Source: Marine Group I thaumarchaeote (GTDB taxonomy: Archaea; Thermoproteota; Nitrososphaeria; Nitrososphaerales; Nitrosopumilaceae). From it: DNA of 56,442 nt. The translations under genes and the position numbers were made by a program. The DNA lies in the NCBI GenBank assembly GCA_013390745.1, contig JACASX010000007.1, positions 1-56,442 of the forward strand. Direction: 5' to 3'. The notes under the pieces are model-generated. The model was not told the origin of the DNA, did not search any database, and saw only the letters and a program-made list of their open reading frames with translations. Positions 24,656-33,040 of this stretch are shown in pieces (position 1 is the stretch's first letter; each line of letters starts with the position of its first letter).

Positions 24656-25429
24656 ATGGCAACTCTGGAAATCAAAGACCTTCATGTTACAAGGGAGGGC
24701 AAGGAAATTCTAAAGGGAGTTAACCTGAAAACAGGACCTGGAGAGGTACACGCCATAATGGGTCCTAATGGCTCGGGAAAAAGTACTCTAGCGTATACAC
24801 TACTTGGTCATCCTAAATACCAAGTAACGAAAGGCGACATTTTGTTGGACGGAGAAAGTATTTTGAAGTTAAAAACTGACCAAAGGGCAAAAAAAGGACT
24901 GTTCTTGGGCTTTCAATATCCAACTGAAGTTTCTGGTGTAGGTTTTTCTCATTTTCTAAGAACTTCATACAATGCATTAAGCAAAGCACTCAAAGACGAA
25001 GAGCGTGAAGTCTTCATAACCGTAAGAGAGTTTCAAAAATATCTTAAGGAAAATGTTAACGCTGTTGGAATGAAAGATGAATTCCTGTCAAGATACTTGA
25101 ATGAAGGGTTTTCTGGCGGTGAAAAAAAGAGATCTGAGGTATTGCAAATGACTGTATTAAAGCCAAGAATTTCAATATTGGATGAACCTGATTCAGGTTT
25201 GGATATAGATTCAGTTCAAGCAGTTGCAAAGGCAATCAGTAACACGTTTAACAAAAACACAACTACAATCATGATTACACACTATGCAAGAATTCTTAAT
25301 TACTTAGACAAGCTGGACTATGTTCATGTTTTTGCTGAAGGAAAAATCTTGAAGAGTGGTGACTCGTCTCTCGCAAATGAACTTGAAGAGAAAGGTTATG
25401 ACTGGGTAGTAGGAAAGAAATCTGACTAA
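24656..25429 (+). CDS. sufC: Fe-S assembly ATPase SufC
   Basis: SufC is the ABC-type ATPase that powers the SufBCD scaffold. The Walker A loop is GPNGSGKST around residue 37, then FQYPTEVSGV. The signature region is NEGFSGGEKKRSEVLQ and Walker B is ILDEPDSGLD. The length is 257 residues. Unlike in most operons it is separated from sufB and sufD, which lie about 12 kb downstream on the other strand. A TATA box at -25 gives it a dedicated leaderless promoter. The next gene starts 4 bases after its stop. Confidence 0.96.
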   Translation: MATLEIKDLHVTREGKEILKGVNLKTGPGEVHAIMGPNGSGKSTLAYTLLGHPKYQVTKGDILLDGESILKLKTDQRAKKGLFLGFQYPTEVSGVGFSHFLRTSYNALSKALKDEEREVFITVREFQKYLKENVNAVGMKDEFLSRYLNEGFSGGEKKRSEVLQMTVLKPRISILDEPDSGLDIDSVQAVAKAISNTFNKNTTTIMITHYARILNYLDKLDYVHVFAEGKILKSGDSSLANELEEKGYDWVVGKKSD

Positions 25430-25432
25430 ACA

Positions 25433-26110
25433 TTGGAAGCAAGCGATAACGAACAATACTTTTTTAATTTTTCATTCTTTAAGATTGATCCAAAATGGAG
25501 ATGGATGGCAGATCTAGCCAAAGAAGAGTCTGCCAAAGAAGTTGAAAATGTAATTATTAATTCTGGAATAAGATTTAGATCCTACTCAACTCTCGGCTTG
25601 CGTGACGACGCGGAATTTTTGTTTTGGTTTGCAGCAGAGACAGTAGAAGAAATTCAAAATGTGATTTCAAAGCTTTACCTGACAGTGTTTGGAAAATACA
25701 TCATACCATCACACGTTTATCTTTCCTGCACAAGGTCTTCTACATACGCAAGAAAAGGAACTCTCCCATCATTTGTTTTAGGCAATGAACCGCAAAAATA
25801 TGTAATAGTATATCCATTTACCAAGACAAGGGAGTGGTATCTCTTACCACAAGAACAAAGACAGAAAATGATGGATCAGCACATCAATGTAAGTGAGAAA
25901 TACCCTCAGGTTACACTGAATACAACATATTCGTTCGGAATAGGTGATCAGGATTTCATGCTAGCATTTGAATGTGATAACTTGCGTGACTTTCAAAACC
26001 TAATCATGGATCTAAGACAGACTCCAGTATCTGCATATGTTGCAGTTGACACACCAATGATTACCTGCGTGAAAAAGGACATTATTCCTCTAATCACAAG
26101 CTTGGGATGA
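25433..26110 (+). CDS. Chlorite dismutase / HemQ family heme protein
   Basis: This 225-residue protein carries the Cld/HemQ fold pattern. VYPFTKTREWYLLPQEQRQK contains a YPxxK segment equivalent to the Tyr/Lys of HemQ. MMDQH supplies the candidate proximal heme histidine, followed by the SFGIGDQDF and LRQTPVSAYV strands. By eye the position of the distal Arg of true chlorite dismutases, or Gln of HemQ, is occupied by Leu, so oxygen-evolving chlorite dismutation looks unlikely. A coproheme decarboxylase or peroxide-related role fits better. The TTG start lies 4 bases after sufC, and the stop overlaps the next ATG. Confidence 0.82.
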   Translation: MEASDNEQYFFNFSFFKIDPKWRWMADLAKEESAKEVENVIINSGIRFRSYSTLGLRDDAEFLFWFAAETVEEIQNVISKLYLTVFGKYIIPSHVYLSCTRSSTYARKGTLPSFVLGNEPQKYVIVYPFTKTREWYLLPQEQRQKMMDQHINVSEKYPQVTLNTTYSFGIGDQDFMLAFECDNLRDFQNLIMDLRQTPVSAYVAVDTPMITCVKKDIIPLITSLG

Positions 26111-26655
26111 TGAACGCGTTAAAGGAATGGGCAACTGTTGTCAATGCCCTTGAAAACGGAGATCAAACTGTGCTTTTGAGAAAGGGAGGAATCCTAGAGG
26201 ATTCATCCGGCTTTGTAGTTGAAAGTGAAAAGTTTTTTTTATTTCCAACATTTGAACATCAAGAAACAAAACATCTCAAGCCACAATTCCACAAACACTT
26301 GGAAGATGCTCTAGCAAGCAAACCAAAAGACGGAATTAACAACATTACCTCTTTTGCACATGTGTTATACCAAAAAGACATAGACTCTGAAGATAAGATA
26401 AACGCACTGTCACCATTTCACATTCTCAGCGACTCTTACATCAAGGAAAGAATTGAGTGGCTTCCAGAAAAATCAATGAAGGCATTATTTTTGAGAACAT
26501 ACAAAGTTCCAGAGTTTGAAATTCCAATAAAGTCAGAATATCACGGATGCAAATCTTGGATAGAATTAAATGAAAAGGATCGTGACGCAAAATCAGTTTT
26601 GAGCGACGATGAGATAGAATCAAGGATGAAAGAGTTCAAGGAGATTGTAGATTGA
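26107..26655 (+). CDS. DUF1802 family protein
   Basis: The 182-residue protein shows the DUF1802 pattern: ALKEWATVVNALENGDQTVLLRKGGI, then FFLFPTFEHQE. This resembles small proteins found in bacteria and archaea whose activity is not known. No signal peptide or membrane segment is seen. It overlaps the Cld-family gene at its start and the aldo/keto reductase at its end, so all three belong to the sufC transcript. The link to Fe-S or heme metabolism is contextual only. Confidence 0.82.
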   Translation: MMNALKEWATVVNALENGDQTVLLRKGGILEDSSGFVVESEKFFLFPTFEHQETKHLKPQFHKHLEDALASKPKDGINNITSFAHVLYQKDIDSEDKINALSPFHILSDSYIKERIEWLPEKSMKALFLRTYKVPEFEIPIKSEYHGCKSWIELNEKDRDAKSVLSDDEIESRMKEFKEIVD

Positions 26656-27653
26656 AGTACAAGAAACTTGGAAAAAGTGGAATCAAGGTTTCTGAAATAG
26701 GATTCGGCGCATGGACAATAGCGCTAAACTGGTGGGGAAAAGAGATTGAGGAAGACGAGGCAAAAAGAATGCTCAAGAAAGCATATGACGTTGGAATCAA
26801 CTTTTTTGAAACTGCTGACATGTATGGAAAGGGAAAAAGTGAGAAACTGATAGGGGAAGTTTTTTCCGGAATGCGCAATGAAGTTGTCATTTCAACAAAA
26901 TATAGTTATGATTTTGAAAACGTTGATCAGATTGGCCACAAGGAACTGCCACAAAGGTTTGATGCCGAGTTCACAAACAATGCGCTAAAGAACAGTCTTG
27001 CCAGATTACAGACTGACTATATCGATGTTTATGGCTTGCACAACCCAAAACTGAGACACATTCACGATGATGCAATCTTCCAAACGCTTGACGGCTTGAT
27101 TGGTGACGGAAAGATCAAAACATACCAAGTGGCACTGGGTCCTGCAATTGGATGGACGGAAGAAGGAATTGAGGCTATGGAAAGGAAAAATGTCAGTGCG
27201 GTGCAGACTGTTTACAATATTTTAGAGCAGACACCTGGCAACGAGCTTATTGAAAGGGGCGTAGAGAAAGATGTTGGCATACTGGTTCGCGTTCCAGATG
27301 CATCAGGAATCCTGACTGGCAAGGTTGATGCAAATACTAAGATTGACGAAAAGGACCACCGCTCCGTTCGCAAGGGCGAATGGATAAAGGCATCATTGAA
27401 AAAAGTAGAAGAACTTCGTCCAATAGCCGAAAGAAACGACCTCAGCATCATAGAACTTGCAATCAAGTTCATCATCTCAAAGAATCCAGTCTCATCGGTA
27501 TTGCCAACTGTCATCAGCGAGGAGGAAATTGAGCAGTTTGCCGCAATGTCTGATGGAGAATACATCAGCAGTTCCGACATGAAAGAGATTGACGAATTGT
27601 ATAACAGTTGGTGGAAAGAATCTCCTTACGAACTAAAGGCTACGGTGCAATAG
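26652..27653 (+). CDS. Aldo/keto reductase
   Basis: This is an NAD(P)H-dependent carbonyl reductase of the (beta/alpha)8 family. YKKLGKSGIKVSEIGFGAW begins the first strand. The catalytic set is Asp/Tyr in ETADMYGKGKSE, Lys in ISTKYSY, and His in DVYGLHNPK. NPVSSVLPTVISEEEI matches the cofactor-binding C-terminal loop. The length is 333 residues. It starts at TTG 26652, overlapping the DUF1802 stop by 4 bases. Its physiological substrate is unknown; co-transcription with sufC and a Cld-family protein is unusual. Confidence 0.9.
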   Translation: MKYKKLGKSGIKVSEIGFGAWTIALNWWGKEIEEDEAKRMLKKAYDVGINFFETADMYGKGKSEKLIGEVFSGMRNEVVISTKYSYDFENVDQIGHKELPQRFDAEFTNNALKNSLARLQTDYIDVYGLHNPKLRHIHDDAIFQTLDGLIGDGKIKTYQVALGPAIGWTEEGIEAMERKNVSAVQTVYNILEQTPGNELIERGVEKDVGILVRVPDASGILTGKVDANTKIDEKDHRSVRKGEWIKASLKKVEELRPIAERNDLSIIELAIKFIISKNPVSSVLPTVISEEEIEQFAAMSDGEYISSSDMKEIDELYNSWWKESPYELKATVQ

Positions 27654-27659
27654 AATATC

Positions 27660-27839
27660 ATGAACGATAAGGAAAAAATCAAAAAAGCTGCAATGTTCAT
27701 TGACTCATTTCTTGTAAGAACCAATACCAATCTCAAAAAATGTGCTGCCTCCAAAGACTTGCCAGAAAAAGAGTCAGTTATTGAGATTCTTGAAAGCCAA
27801 AAAAGGGTATTAGAGAAAATTAAGGAAATTCTAACTTAG
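27660..27839 (+). CDS. Small helical protein, 59 residues, unknown
   Basis: This ORF begins with ATG six bases after the aldo/keto reductase stop and ends with TAG at 27837-27839. The product is charged and helical (NDKEKIKKAAMFID, SQKRVLEKIKEIL) with one Cys. It ends inside the convergent ahbAB-like gene by 4 bases. Size, spacing and codon use resemble its neighbours, so it is probably real and co-transcribed. I recognise no family. Confidence 0.55.
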   Translation: MNDKEKIKKAAMFIDSFLVRTNTNLKKCAASKDLPEKESVIEILESQKRVLEKIKEILT

Positions 27840-28858
27840 GCAGGAATTTTCTCTTCTAAACTAAATTCGTTTTCGACAAAATATTCTACTCTTGTCTTCT
27901 TGAATTCCTTTGCACTGAACAGAATCTTGTATTCGTCAACATCAATCTGCTTCTGAATTTGTCCAGCGACTTCTCCCGCTTCGTCGAAAGACTTGCAATG
28001 AATCATTGAAAAGACATTGTATGGCCAGTCTGGATATACTGGTCTCTCATAGCAATGGCTCACCTGTGGGAAAGCGCCAAGCTTGTTTCCAACTTCGGTG
28101 ATTCGCTGTTCCGGAACTTTCCAGACAATCATGCCGTTGGCGGTAAAGCCAGCTTCCCTGTGACGCAAGATTGCTGCATACCTCCTCATAACTCCAATCT
28201 CTTCGTAGTGATGTAGCTTTTCAAAAACTTGTTCCTCGGTCATTCCCAGATTTTTGGCAGCCTTTTGGAAAGGTCTGTCAACTATCTCCATATCTTTCTG
28301 CAGCTCTCGAATGAATTCCTTGTCTTCCTCGGTTGGGACAAACTTTACATCGATAACTTTTTTCTTTTCCTCGGATGGCTTTACTTCATGCTTTTTGCCA
28401 TCAACCATGTCCAGCTTTACTCCAATCTTGAACAATTGCAATGTAGGAAGCATTCTTGTCTTTTTGATTCCGTCCAGCTTTGAAAATTTCTCTACCTCCT
28501 TTTTCAAGTCGGAGCCGGGAGGAACAGCCAAAGTAAACCAGAGATTGAACTCATGTTCTCTTTCATAGTTGTGGCTTACGCCAGGATGCTTGTTGATTTG
28601 GTGCGCAACATATTCCAGCTTGTTAGGTTCAATCTGCATCGCAACCAGTGAGCTGGTATAACCCAACTTTCTTGTATCAAAGATTGCACTGAGCTGTCGC
28701 AATACGCCCTTTCTCTTTAGCTGAATCAATTTGCCCTTTACTTCATCAGGCGAAATTTCAAATTTCTTTGCAATTTCATCAAATGGTTTAGCAACCAATG
28801 GAAATGTCCACTGTATCTCGTTTAGAATTTCAGTATCGAGTTTATCCATATTAGACAA
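27836..28858 (-). CDS. ahbAB: Fused siroheme decarboxylase (AhbA-AhbB / NirDL-like)
   Basis: The protein has two Lrp/AsnC-type halves. Residues 1-150 contain LDTEILNEIQWTFPLVAKPF, then VSHNYEREHEFNLWFTL. Residues 170-335 repeat this with FIRELQKDMEIVDRPF and VSHCYERPVYPDWPYNVFSMIH. Such pairs are siroheme decarboxylases, making 12,18-didecarboxysiroheme for heme or heme d1. They are usually two subunits; here they are one 340-residue chain joined by a charged linker. Divergent siroheme-synthesis genes support the pathway. AhbC and AhbD are not in the window. An Lrp regulator is unlikely given the conserved His/Tyr/Trp signature. Confidence 0.86.
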   Translation of the reverse strand: MSNMDKLDTEILNEIQWTFPLVAKPFDEIAKKFEISPDEVKGKLIQLKRKGVLRQLSAIFDTRKLGYTSSLVAMQIEPNKLEYVAHQINKHPGVSHNYEREHEFNLWFTLAVPPGSDLKKEVEKFSKLDGIKKTRMLPTLQLFKIGVKLDMVDGKKHEVKPSEEKKKVIDVKFVPTEEDKEFIRELQKDMEIVDRPFQKAAKNLGMTEEQVFEKLHHYEEIGVMRRYAAILRHREAGFTANGMIVWKVPEQRITEVGNKLGAFPQVSHCYERPVYPDWPYNVFSMIHCKSFDEAGEVAGQIQKQIDVDEYKILFSAKEFKKTRVEYFVENEFSLEEKIPA

Positions 28859-28909
28859 TACTCCAGATCTTTAGTGTCAATTAAAAAATGTAGCTGGCTT
28901 TCTCTAATC

Positions 28910-28917
28910 TATAAATA
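28910..28917 (+). promoter_or_regulatory. TATA box of sirC-hemA operon
   Basis: TATAAATA is centred about 24 bases before the GTG at 28937. The spacing suits a leaderless transcript covering the sirC-like gene and hemA. Confidence 0.55.
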
Positions 28918-28936
28918 TCATCCACGGTGTGCCTGA

Positions 28937-29593
28937 GTGTTGATTGTTGATCTTCATCTAAAGGGGAACCTTGTCATCGTAGTTGGTTCTGGAAACGAGG
29001 GAATGAAGAAAGTGAGCTCACTCTTGACGCAGGACTGTGAAATTCTTGTGTTAAGCAGTAATTCAAATCCTCAAATTACAAAATATGTCAAGCAGGGAAA
29101 AATCAAATTTAAAAAAATCAAACTAAATGACGCAAGCTTTCTTTCAAAATACAAACCATATCTGGTCATGGCTACTACCACTGACAAAGCGCTGAACAGA
29201 AAAATTGTTGAGAAGGCTAGAAAAATGAAATCCTATGCCTATGCGTCAGATGATCCTGAGATTAGCGACTTTTCCCATCCTTCAGTAATCAACATAGCAG
29301 ATACAGTGCAGGTTGGAATATCAACAGGTGGAAGCAGTCCTGCTATGGCAAGAAAGATCAAACTAAAGGTAGAATCTTTCTTGAAGAAAAATATTTCGAG
29401 CGAGGACATCTATCAAATCAAACTGCAAAAATTCGCAAGAATTGAGGCAAAACAAGTACTCGCAACACAGCTAGATCGCAAAAAATTCCTGTACGGAGTA
29501 ATGAATGACAAGCGTGTAAAAGGATTATTAAAAGAAGGAAAATACAAAATGGCACAGGGACGAGTAAAAAAAATGCTGGGAAAATTAACATGA
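28937..29593 (+). CDS. Precorrin-2 dehydrogenase / sirohydrochlorin ferrochelatase-like (SirC/CysG-N)
   Basis: This protein oxidises precorrin-2 to sirohydrochlorin with NAD and, in some members, inserts iron. DLHLKGNLVIVVGSGNEGMKKVSSLL gives the N-terminal Rossmann loop GxGxxGxxK. ASDDPEISDFSHPSVI and VGISTGGSSPAMARKI match the CysG N-terminal family. The length is 218 residues. The GTG start is supported by a TATA box at -24. It overlaps hemA by 4 bases. Whether the ferrochelatase activity is retained cannot be read. Confidence 0.88.
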   Translation: MLIVDLHLKGNLVIVVGSGNEGMKKVSSLLTQDCEILVLSSNSNPQITKYVKQGKIKFKKIKLNDASFLSKYKPYLVMATTTDKALNRKIVEKARKMKSYAYASDDPEISDFSHPSVINIADTVQVGISTGGSSPAMARKIKLKVESFLKKNISSEDIYQIKLQKFARIEAKQVLATQLDRKKFLYGVMNDKRVKGLLKEGKYKMAQGRVKKMLGKLT

Positions 29594-30843
29594 AACAAAA
29601 TATCATCAACGCTCGAGTAACTTTTAGGAAATCACCAATTCATGTTTTGGAAAAATTTGCCTTCAAAGATATGCCCAATGCATGTTTAGCCTTCAAAAAA
29701 AATTCTAGTATTTCAGAATGTGTAATAATTCAAACATGTAACAGGATTGAACTCTTTGCCACATCAGATAATCATAATGTTGATGAAATCAAAAACATAT
29801 GGGCATCACTTACTGGACTAGAGGATAATGCATTTAGAGACACACTTGAAGTATGTGAGAATAGGGATGCATATGAACATCTGTTAAAACTCACATCAGG
29901 TTTGGAATCATTGGTTGTTGGGGAAGAACAAATTCTTGGCCAAATTAAAGAATCAATTTCAGCGGCAAGAAAGGTTGATGCATCAGGTAAAAGACTGAAT
30001 AAATTATTTGAAAGATCTATCAGGATTGGAACCCGCATTAGAAATTCTACTGGAATAGGTAGGGGTGGAATATCACTTGGTTCTATGGCAGTGAAGCTTG
30101 CAGAGGAAAATGTTGATGACATTAAATCAAAGCATGTGCTGCTCATTGGCACAGGGGAAGCTGCAACGATGGTTGCCAAGTCCCTAAAGAAAAGGGGCTA
30201 TGCATTCAATGTTACTAGCAGAACTCTAGAAAGATCCGTTGGATTTTCACAAACACTGGGAGGAAAACCTATAAAATTTGAAGACGTACTAACAGGATTC
30301 AGCGATTATGAAATCATATTTGTTGCCACGACAGCACCATATTTCCTAGTTACATTTGATAAAATGAAGGATGCTATGAAAAATAAATCTGGAACCATGA
30401 TACTTGATTTGTCAAACCCTAGAACGGTAGATGAAAAAGTCGCGACTATTCCTGGAATTAAACTAATGAACATTGATCAGATTGCCGAAATGGTGGATAA
30501 GAACATGAAAAAAAGGAAAGATAAAGTTTCTACAGTGGAAAATATAATTAGTGAAGAAGTTCCAATTATTGAAGCGACAATGAAACGACTTGATGCAGAA
30601 CCACTGGTTAAGGATGTCTTTACCAATGCAGATTCTCTGAGAGTGAAGGAACTACAAAAGGCACTTCAAATGTTAGGGGAAACTGACGAAGAAAGAATAA
30701 AAATCATTGATGACTTGACAAAGGCTGTTGTAGAAAGTATTGTTTCTACACCCATGAATAATTTAAGAAAAGCCTCTGAGCAGGGAAATCCTGACTTGCT
30801 GGATATTGCAAGTAAATTATTCGTCTATAAGAAAAAGGAATAA
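29590..30843 (+). CDS. hemA: Glutamyl-tRNA reductase
   Basis: This enzyme reduces glutamyl-tRNA to glutamate-1-semialdehyde, the committed step. IQTCNRIELFA has the catalytic Cys. LESLVVGEEQILGQIKES is the substrate-recognition segment. LLIGTGEAATMVAKSL is the NADPH site and the helical dimer domain follows. The length of 417 residues is normal. It is coupled to the sirC-like gene by a 4-base overlap and lies just before hemB. HemL, the next enzyme, is encoded 13 kb away in the second tetrapyrrole cluster. Confidence 0.97.
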   Translation: MKQNIINARVTFRKSPIHVLEKFAFKDMPNACLAFKKNSSISECVIIQTCNRIELFATSDNHNVDEIKNIWASLTGLEDNAFRDTLEVCENRDAYEHLLKLTSGLESLVVGEEQILGQIKESISAARKVDASGKRLNKLFERSIRIGTRIRNSTGIGRGGISLGSMAVKLAEENVDDIKSKHVLLIGTGEAATMVAKSLKKRGYAFNVTSRTLERSVGFSQTLGGKPIKFEDVLTGFSDYEIIFVATTAPYFLVTFDKMKDAMKNKSGTMILDLSNPRTVDEKVATIPGIKLMNIDQIAEMVDKNMKKRKDKVSTVENIISEEVPIIEATMKRLDAEPLVKDVFTNADSLRVKELQKALQMLGETDEERIKIIDDLTKAVVESIVSTPMNNLRKASEQGNPDLLDIASKLFVYKKKE

Positions 30844-30861
30844 CAAAACTCTAACCTAAGA

Positions 30862-30868
30862 TTATATT
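30862..30868 (+). promoter_or_regulatory. TATA box of hemB
   Basis: TTATATT is centred about 25 bases before ATG 30890, supporting that ATG over the upstream in-frame TTG 30878. Confidence 0.5.
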
Positions 30869-30889
30869 GTATGTTGTTTGATTTTTGGC

Positions 30890-31876
30890 ATGACTACATT
30901 CCCCTCAAAAAGATTGAGACGACTGAGAGTTAGTGAAAATATAAGAAACCTGGTACAGGAAGTTAGATTATCTACAAATGATTTGGTCTGCCCAATTTTT
31001 GTGGAAGAAGGGCTGAAAGAAAAGAAATCTGTTGATTCAATGCCAGACATTATGAGACTGCCATTATCAGAAGTTTCAAATGAAGTGCAAAACATTTCTG
31101 ATTTAAAAATTCCAGCAGTGATGTTGTTCGGCATTCCTTCGCAAAAGGATGAAAAGGGAACATCTGCATTTGCCGATGACGGTATTGTACAGAAGGCAAT
31201 TTCTGAAATAAAAAATAATTTTGGTGATAAAATTTCTATAATGGCTGATGTCTGCTTGTGTCAGTATACAAGTTCTGGTCATTGTGGAATAATTAATGAA
31301 AAAAAGATAGACAATGATCTCAGTATTGAAACGTTAACCAAGATTGCTGTTAGCCAGGCAAAGGTTGGTGTAGATGTGGTTTCTCCGTCTGCAATGATGG
31401 ATGGCCAAGTTTCCGCTATAAGAAAGGGATTGGATGATGCCGATTTCAAGGACGTGATCATAATGTCACATTCGGCAAAACATAGCTCGTCATTTTATTC
31501 ACCGTTTAGGGATGCCGCGGAATGTGCACCTCAGTTTGGTGACAGAAAAACATACCAAGTTCCATTTACAAATCCACGTGAAGCCATGAGAGAAGTTGAA
31601 GCGGATGTTGAAGAGGGTGTGGACATAGTGATGATAAAACCTGCACTATCTTATCTTGACTTGATTGCAGAAGCCAAGAAAAGATTCAATATTCCAGTTT
31701 CGGCATACAGCGTATCCGGCGAATATGCCATGGTGAAGGCTGCTGCCAATCAAGGATGGATTAATGAAGATCAAATAACAAACGAGATTCTATCTTCTAT
31801 CAAACGTGCTGGAGCTGATTTTATCGTTACATATTTCGCCAAGTCAGGTGCAAAAATAATTAGCGATAGTTCATGA
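30890..31876 (+). CDS. hemB: Delta-aminolevulinic acid dehydratase (porphobilinogen synthase)
   Basis: HemB condenses two ALA molecules into porphobilinogen. FPSKRLRRLR begins the protein. DVCLCQYTSSGHCG holds the three zinc cysteines, so a Zn-type enzyme is expected. IMSHSAKHSSSFYSPFRDAAE and VMIKPALSYLD contain the two active-site lysines. The length is 328 residues from ATG 30890. That ATG is supported by a TATA box at -25, making it leaderless. The stop overlaps the following small ORF by 4 bases. Confidence 0.97.
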   Translation: MTTFPSKRLRRLRVSENIRNLVQEVRLSTNDLVCPIFVEEGLKEKKSVDSMPDIMRLPLSEVSNEVQNISDLKIPAVMLFGIPSQKDEKGTSAFADDGIVQKAISEIKNNFGDKISIMADVCLCQYTSSGHCGIINEKKIDNDLSIETLTKIAVSQAKVGVDVVSPSAMMDGQVSAIRKGLDDADFKDVIIMSHSAKHSSSFYSPFRDAAECAPQFGDRKTYQVPFTNPREAMREVEADVEEGVDIVMIKPALSYLDLIAEAKKRFNIPVSAYSVSGEYAMVKAAANQGWINEDQITNEILSSIKRAGADFIVTYFAKSGAKIISDSS

Positions 31877-32184
31877 TAGACGACCAGCGCTTTGAGATAC
31901 AATCTGCTTTTGACTTATTGCCACATGTAGTAGGTTGCAGTTGGGCTACTATCTGGTTTCGTCTAAACAAAATTAAAAAACCAACAAGGGAGGAATTTAG
32001 AGAAAAGGTAACTGAATATTTCAAAATATTATATCCTCTGGTAAATGTATATCCTCAGGATAAGAATTTTGAAGAAATTGTTAATTATTTAAAAAAACGA
32101 AACGCCGTAGAACTGGAAAAGATAAGTGATGGAAAAAATCCTGAGGTTGAAAAGCGGTATGATAGATACATCGATTATGGATAA
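31873..32184 (+). CDS. Small unknown protein in the heme operon
   Basis: This 103-residue soluble protein has no motif I recognise. Aromatic residues are frequent (SWATIWFRL, YFKILYPL), and a CSW triplet near residue 22 is the only cysteine. It starts in the overlap ATGA with hemB, implying coupled translation and possibly a role in tetrapyrrole supply. It ends 5 bases from the convergent membrane gene. No function is assigned. Confidence 0.7.
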   Translation: MIDDQRFEIQSAFDLLPHVVGCSWATIWFRLNKIKKPTREEFREKVTEYFKILYPLVNVYPQDKNFEEIVNYLKKRNAVELEKISDGKNPEVEKRYDRYIDYG

Positions 32185-32188
32185 ATTC

Positions 32189-32809
32189 TCAAATCCGCCA
32201 TAATCTTGGTCTGACAAACTTTAATTTTCGTTCAAACAGAAGTACCTGCCAATTTATGCAGGTGAAAAATATCACGGATCCTATCCCAACAATGTCCGCT
32301 GCGATGATGCCAATTATTCTATCTTCGAACAGTTGTAAAAATGGCATCAGTACGACTTCACTTATTGTAATCATTATGTAATAGGATACAAGTCTCCCAC
32401 ACCAAAATCCGATATAGAGTCCAATGCTTTTTGCTCTCATCATGCCATATGCAATGAATAGCATATTGCTGGGTAGTGGTGTTGCGGCAAACAGAAAAGA
32501 TGTAAGTGTGTATCCAAATTTTTTCTTATTTAGAAAATTGCCTATAGCATCAAGATTCGATTCCTGTTCCTTACCCACAAATCTTCGGAAAAAACCGCTT
32601 ATGCGCTTTAAAAAGAATCGACCTATTGTAGCACCAGTTGCTCCAACTAATGCCAACAGAAGGGGATCTAGTGATGCATCTAACGCAAAAAATGATGAAA
32701 GAATAATCCAGGTGGGAGGCATTAAAATCGGTGCCGCGTTGACTGCAATCAGTAAAAAGAATATTCCGACGTAGGAATATTCCATAATTGTCTCAATTAT
32801 GTCAACCAT
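32189..32809 (-). CDS. VTT/DedA-like membrane protein
   Basis: The 206-residue integral membrane protein has about five hydrophobic segments. Its pattern (GATGATIGRFFLKR, PLPSNMLFIAYGM, GFWCGRLVSYYIM) resembles the VTT domain of the DedA/YqaA/SNARE-associated family, thought to scramble or transport lipid carriers. The amphipathic re-entrant elements with Pro and Gly support that fold. Specific substrate and polarity are unknown. It converges on the small heme-operon gene and is isolated otherwise. Confidence 0.75.
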   Translation of the reverse strand: MVDIIETIMEYSYVGIFFLLIAVNAAPILMPPTWIILSSFFALDASLDPLLLALVGATGATIGRFFLKRISGFFRRFVGKEQESNLDAIGNFLNKKKFGYTLTSFLFAATPLPSNMLFIAYGMMRAKSIGLYIGFWCGRLVSYYIMITISEVVLMPFLQLFEDRIIGIIAADIVGIGSVIFFTCINWQVLLFERKLKFVRPRLWRI

Positions 32810-32878
32810 AGATTATAGAAAGATTAGATCTCTAAAACTCTTGAGAAAAGATCATAATGATATTATTTTCAAATAAAA

Positions 32879-32979
32879 TGCAGGAGGTGGGATTTGAACC
32901 CACGAACCCCTAAGGGAAAGGATGGCCCATTGCCAAAATCTTGAGTCCTTCTCGGTTGGCCGGGCTTCGATACCCCTGC
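32879..32979 (-). tRNA. tRNA-Leu (CAA) with a 16-nt intron
   Basis: Read on the minus strand, acceptor GCAGGGG pairs with CTCCTGC (one G-U pair), discriminator A at 32879. The D stem is TCG/CGA and the anticodon stem AAGGA/TCCTT. The anticodon CAA is followed at 37/38 by a 16-nt intron (32924-32939). Bases CTCA of the loop pair with TGGG of the intron, giving the central helix of a bulge-helix-bulge with 3-nt bulges. A class II variable arm CCC-TTA-GGG and T stem GTGGG/CCCAC follow. CCA is not encoded. A TATA-like A/T-run lies about 28 bases upstream. Confidence 0.95.
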
Positions 32980-33040
32980 ACTCTAAACTGCTTTAGATCA
33001 TTTAAAAAAAGTTATTAATTGAAGAAATAGAGATTTTTGT

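Noticed and set aside
25433-26110. True oxygen-evolving chlorite dismutase
   Set aside because: The position of the distal Arg needed for chlorite chemistry appears to be Leu, and the heme-gene context fits a HemQ-like role better.
27836-28858. Lrp/AsnC transcription regulator
   Set aside because: The two tandem halves and the His/Tyr/Trp-rich signatures match siroheme decarboxylases, and the neighbours are heme genes.
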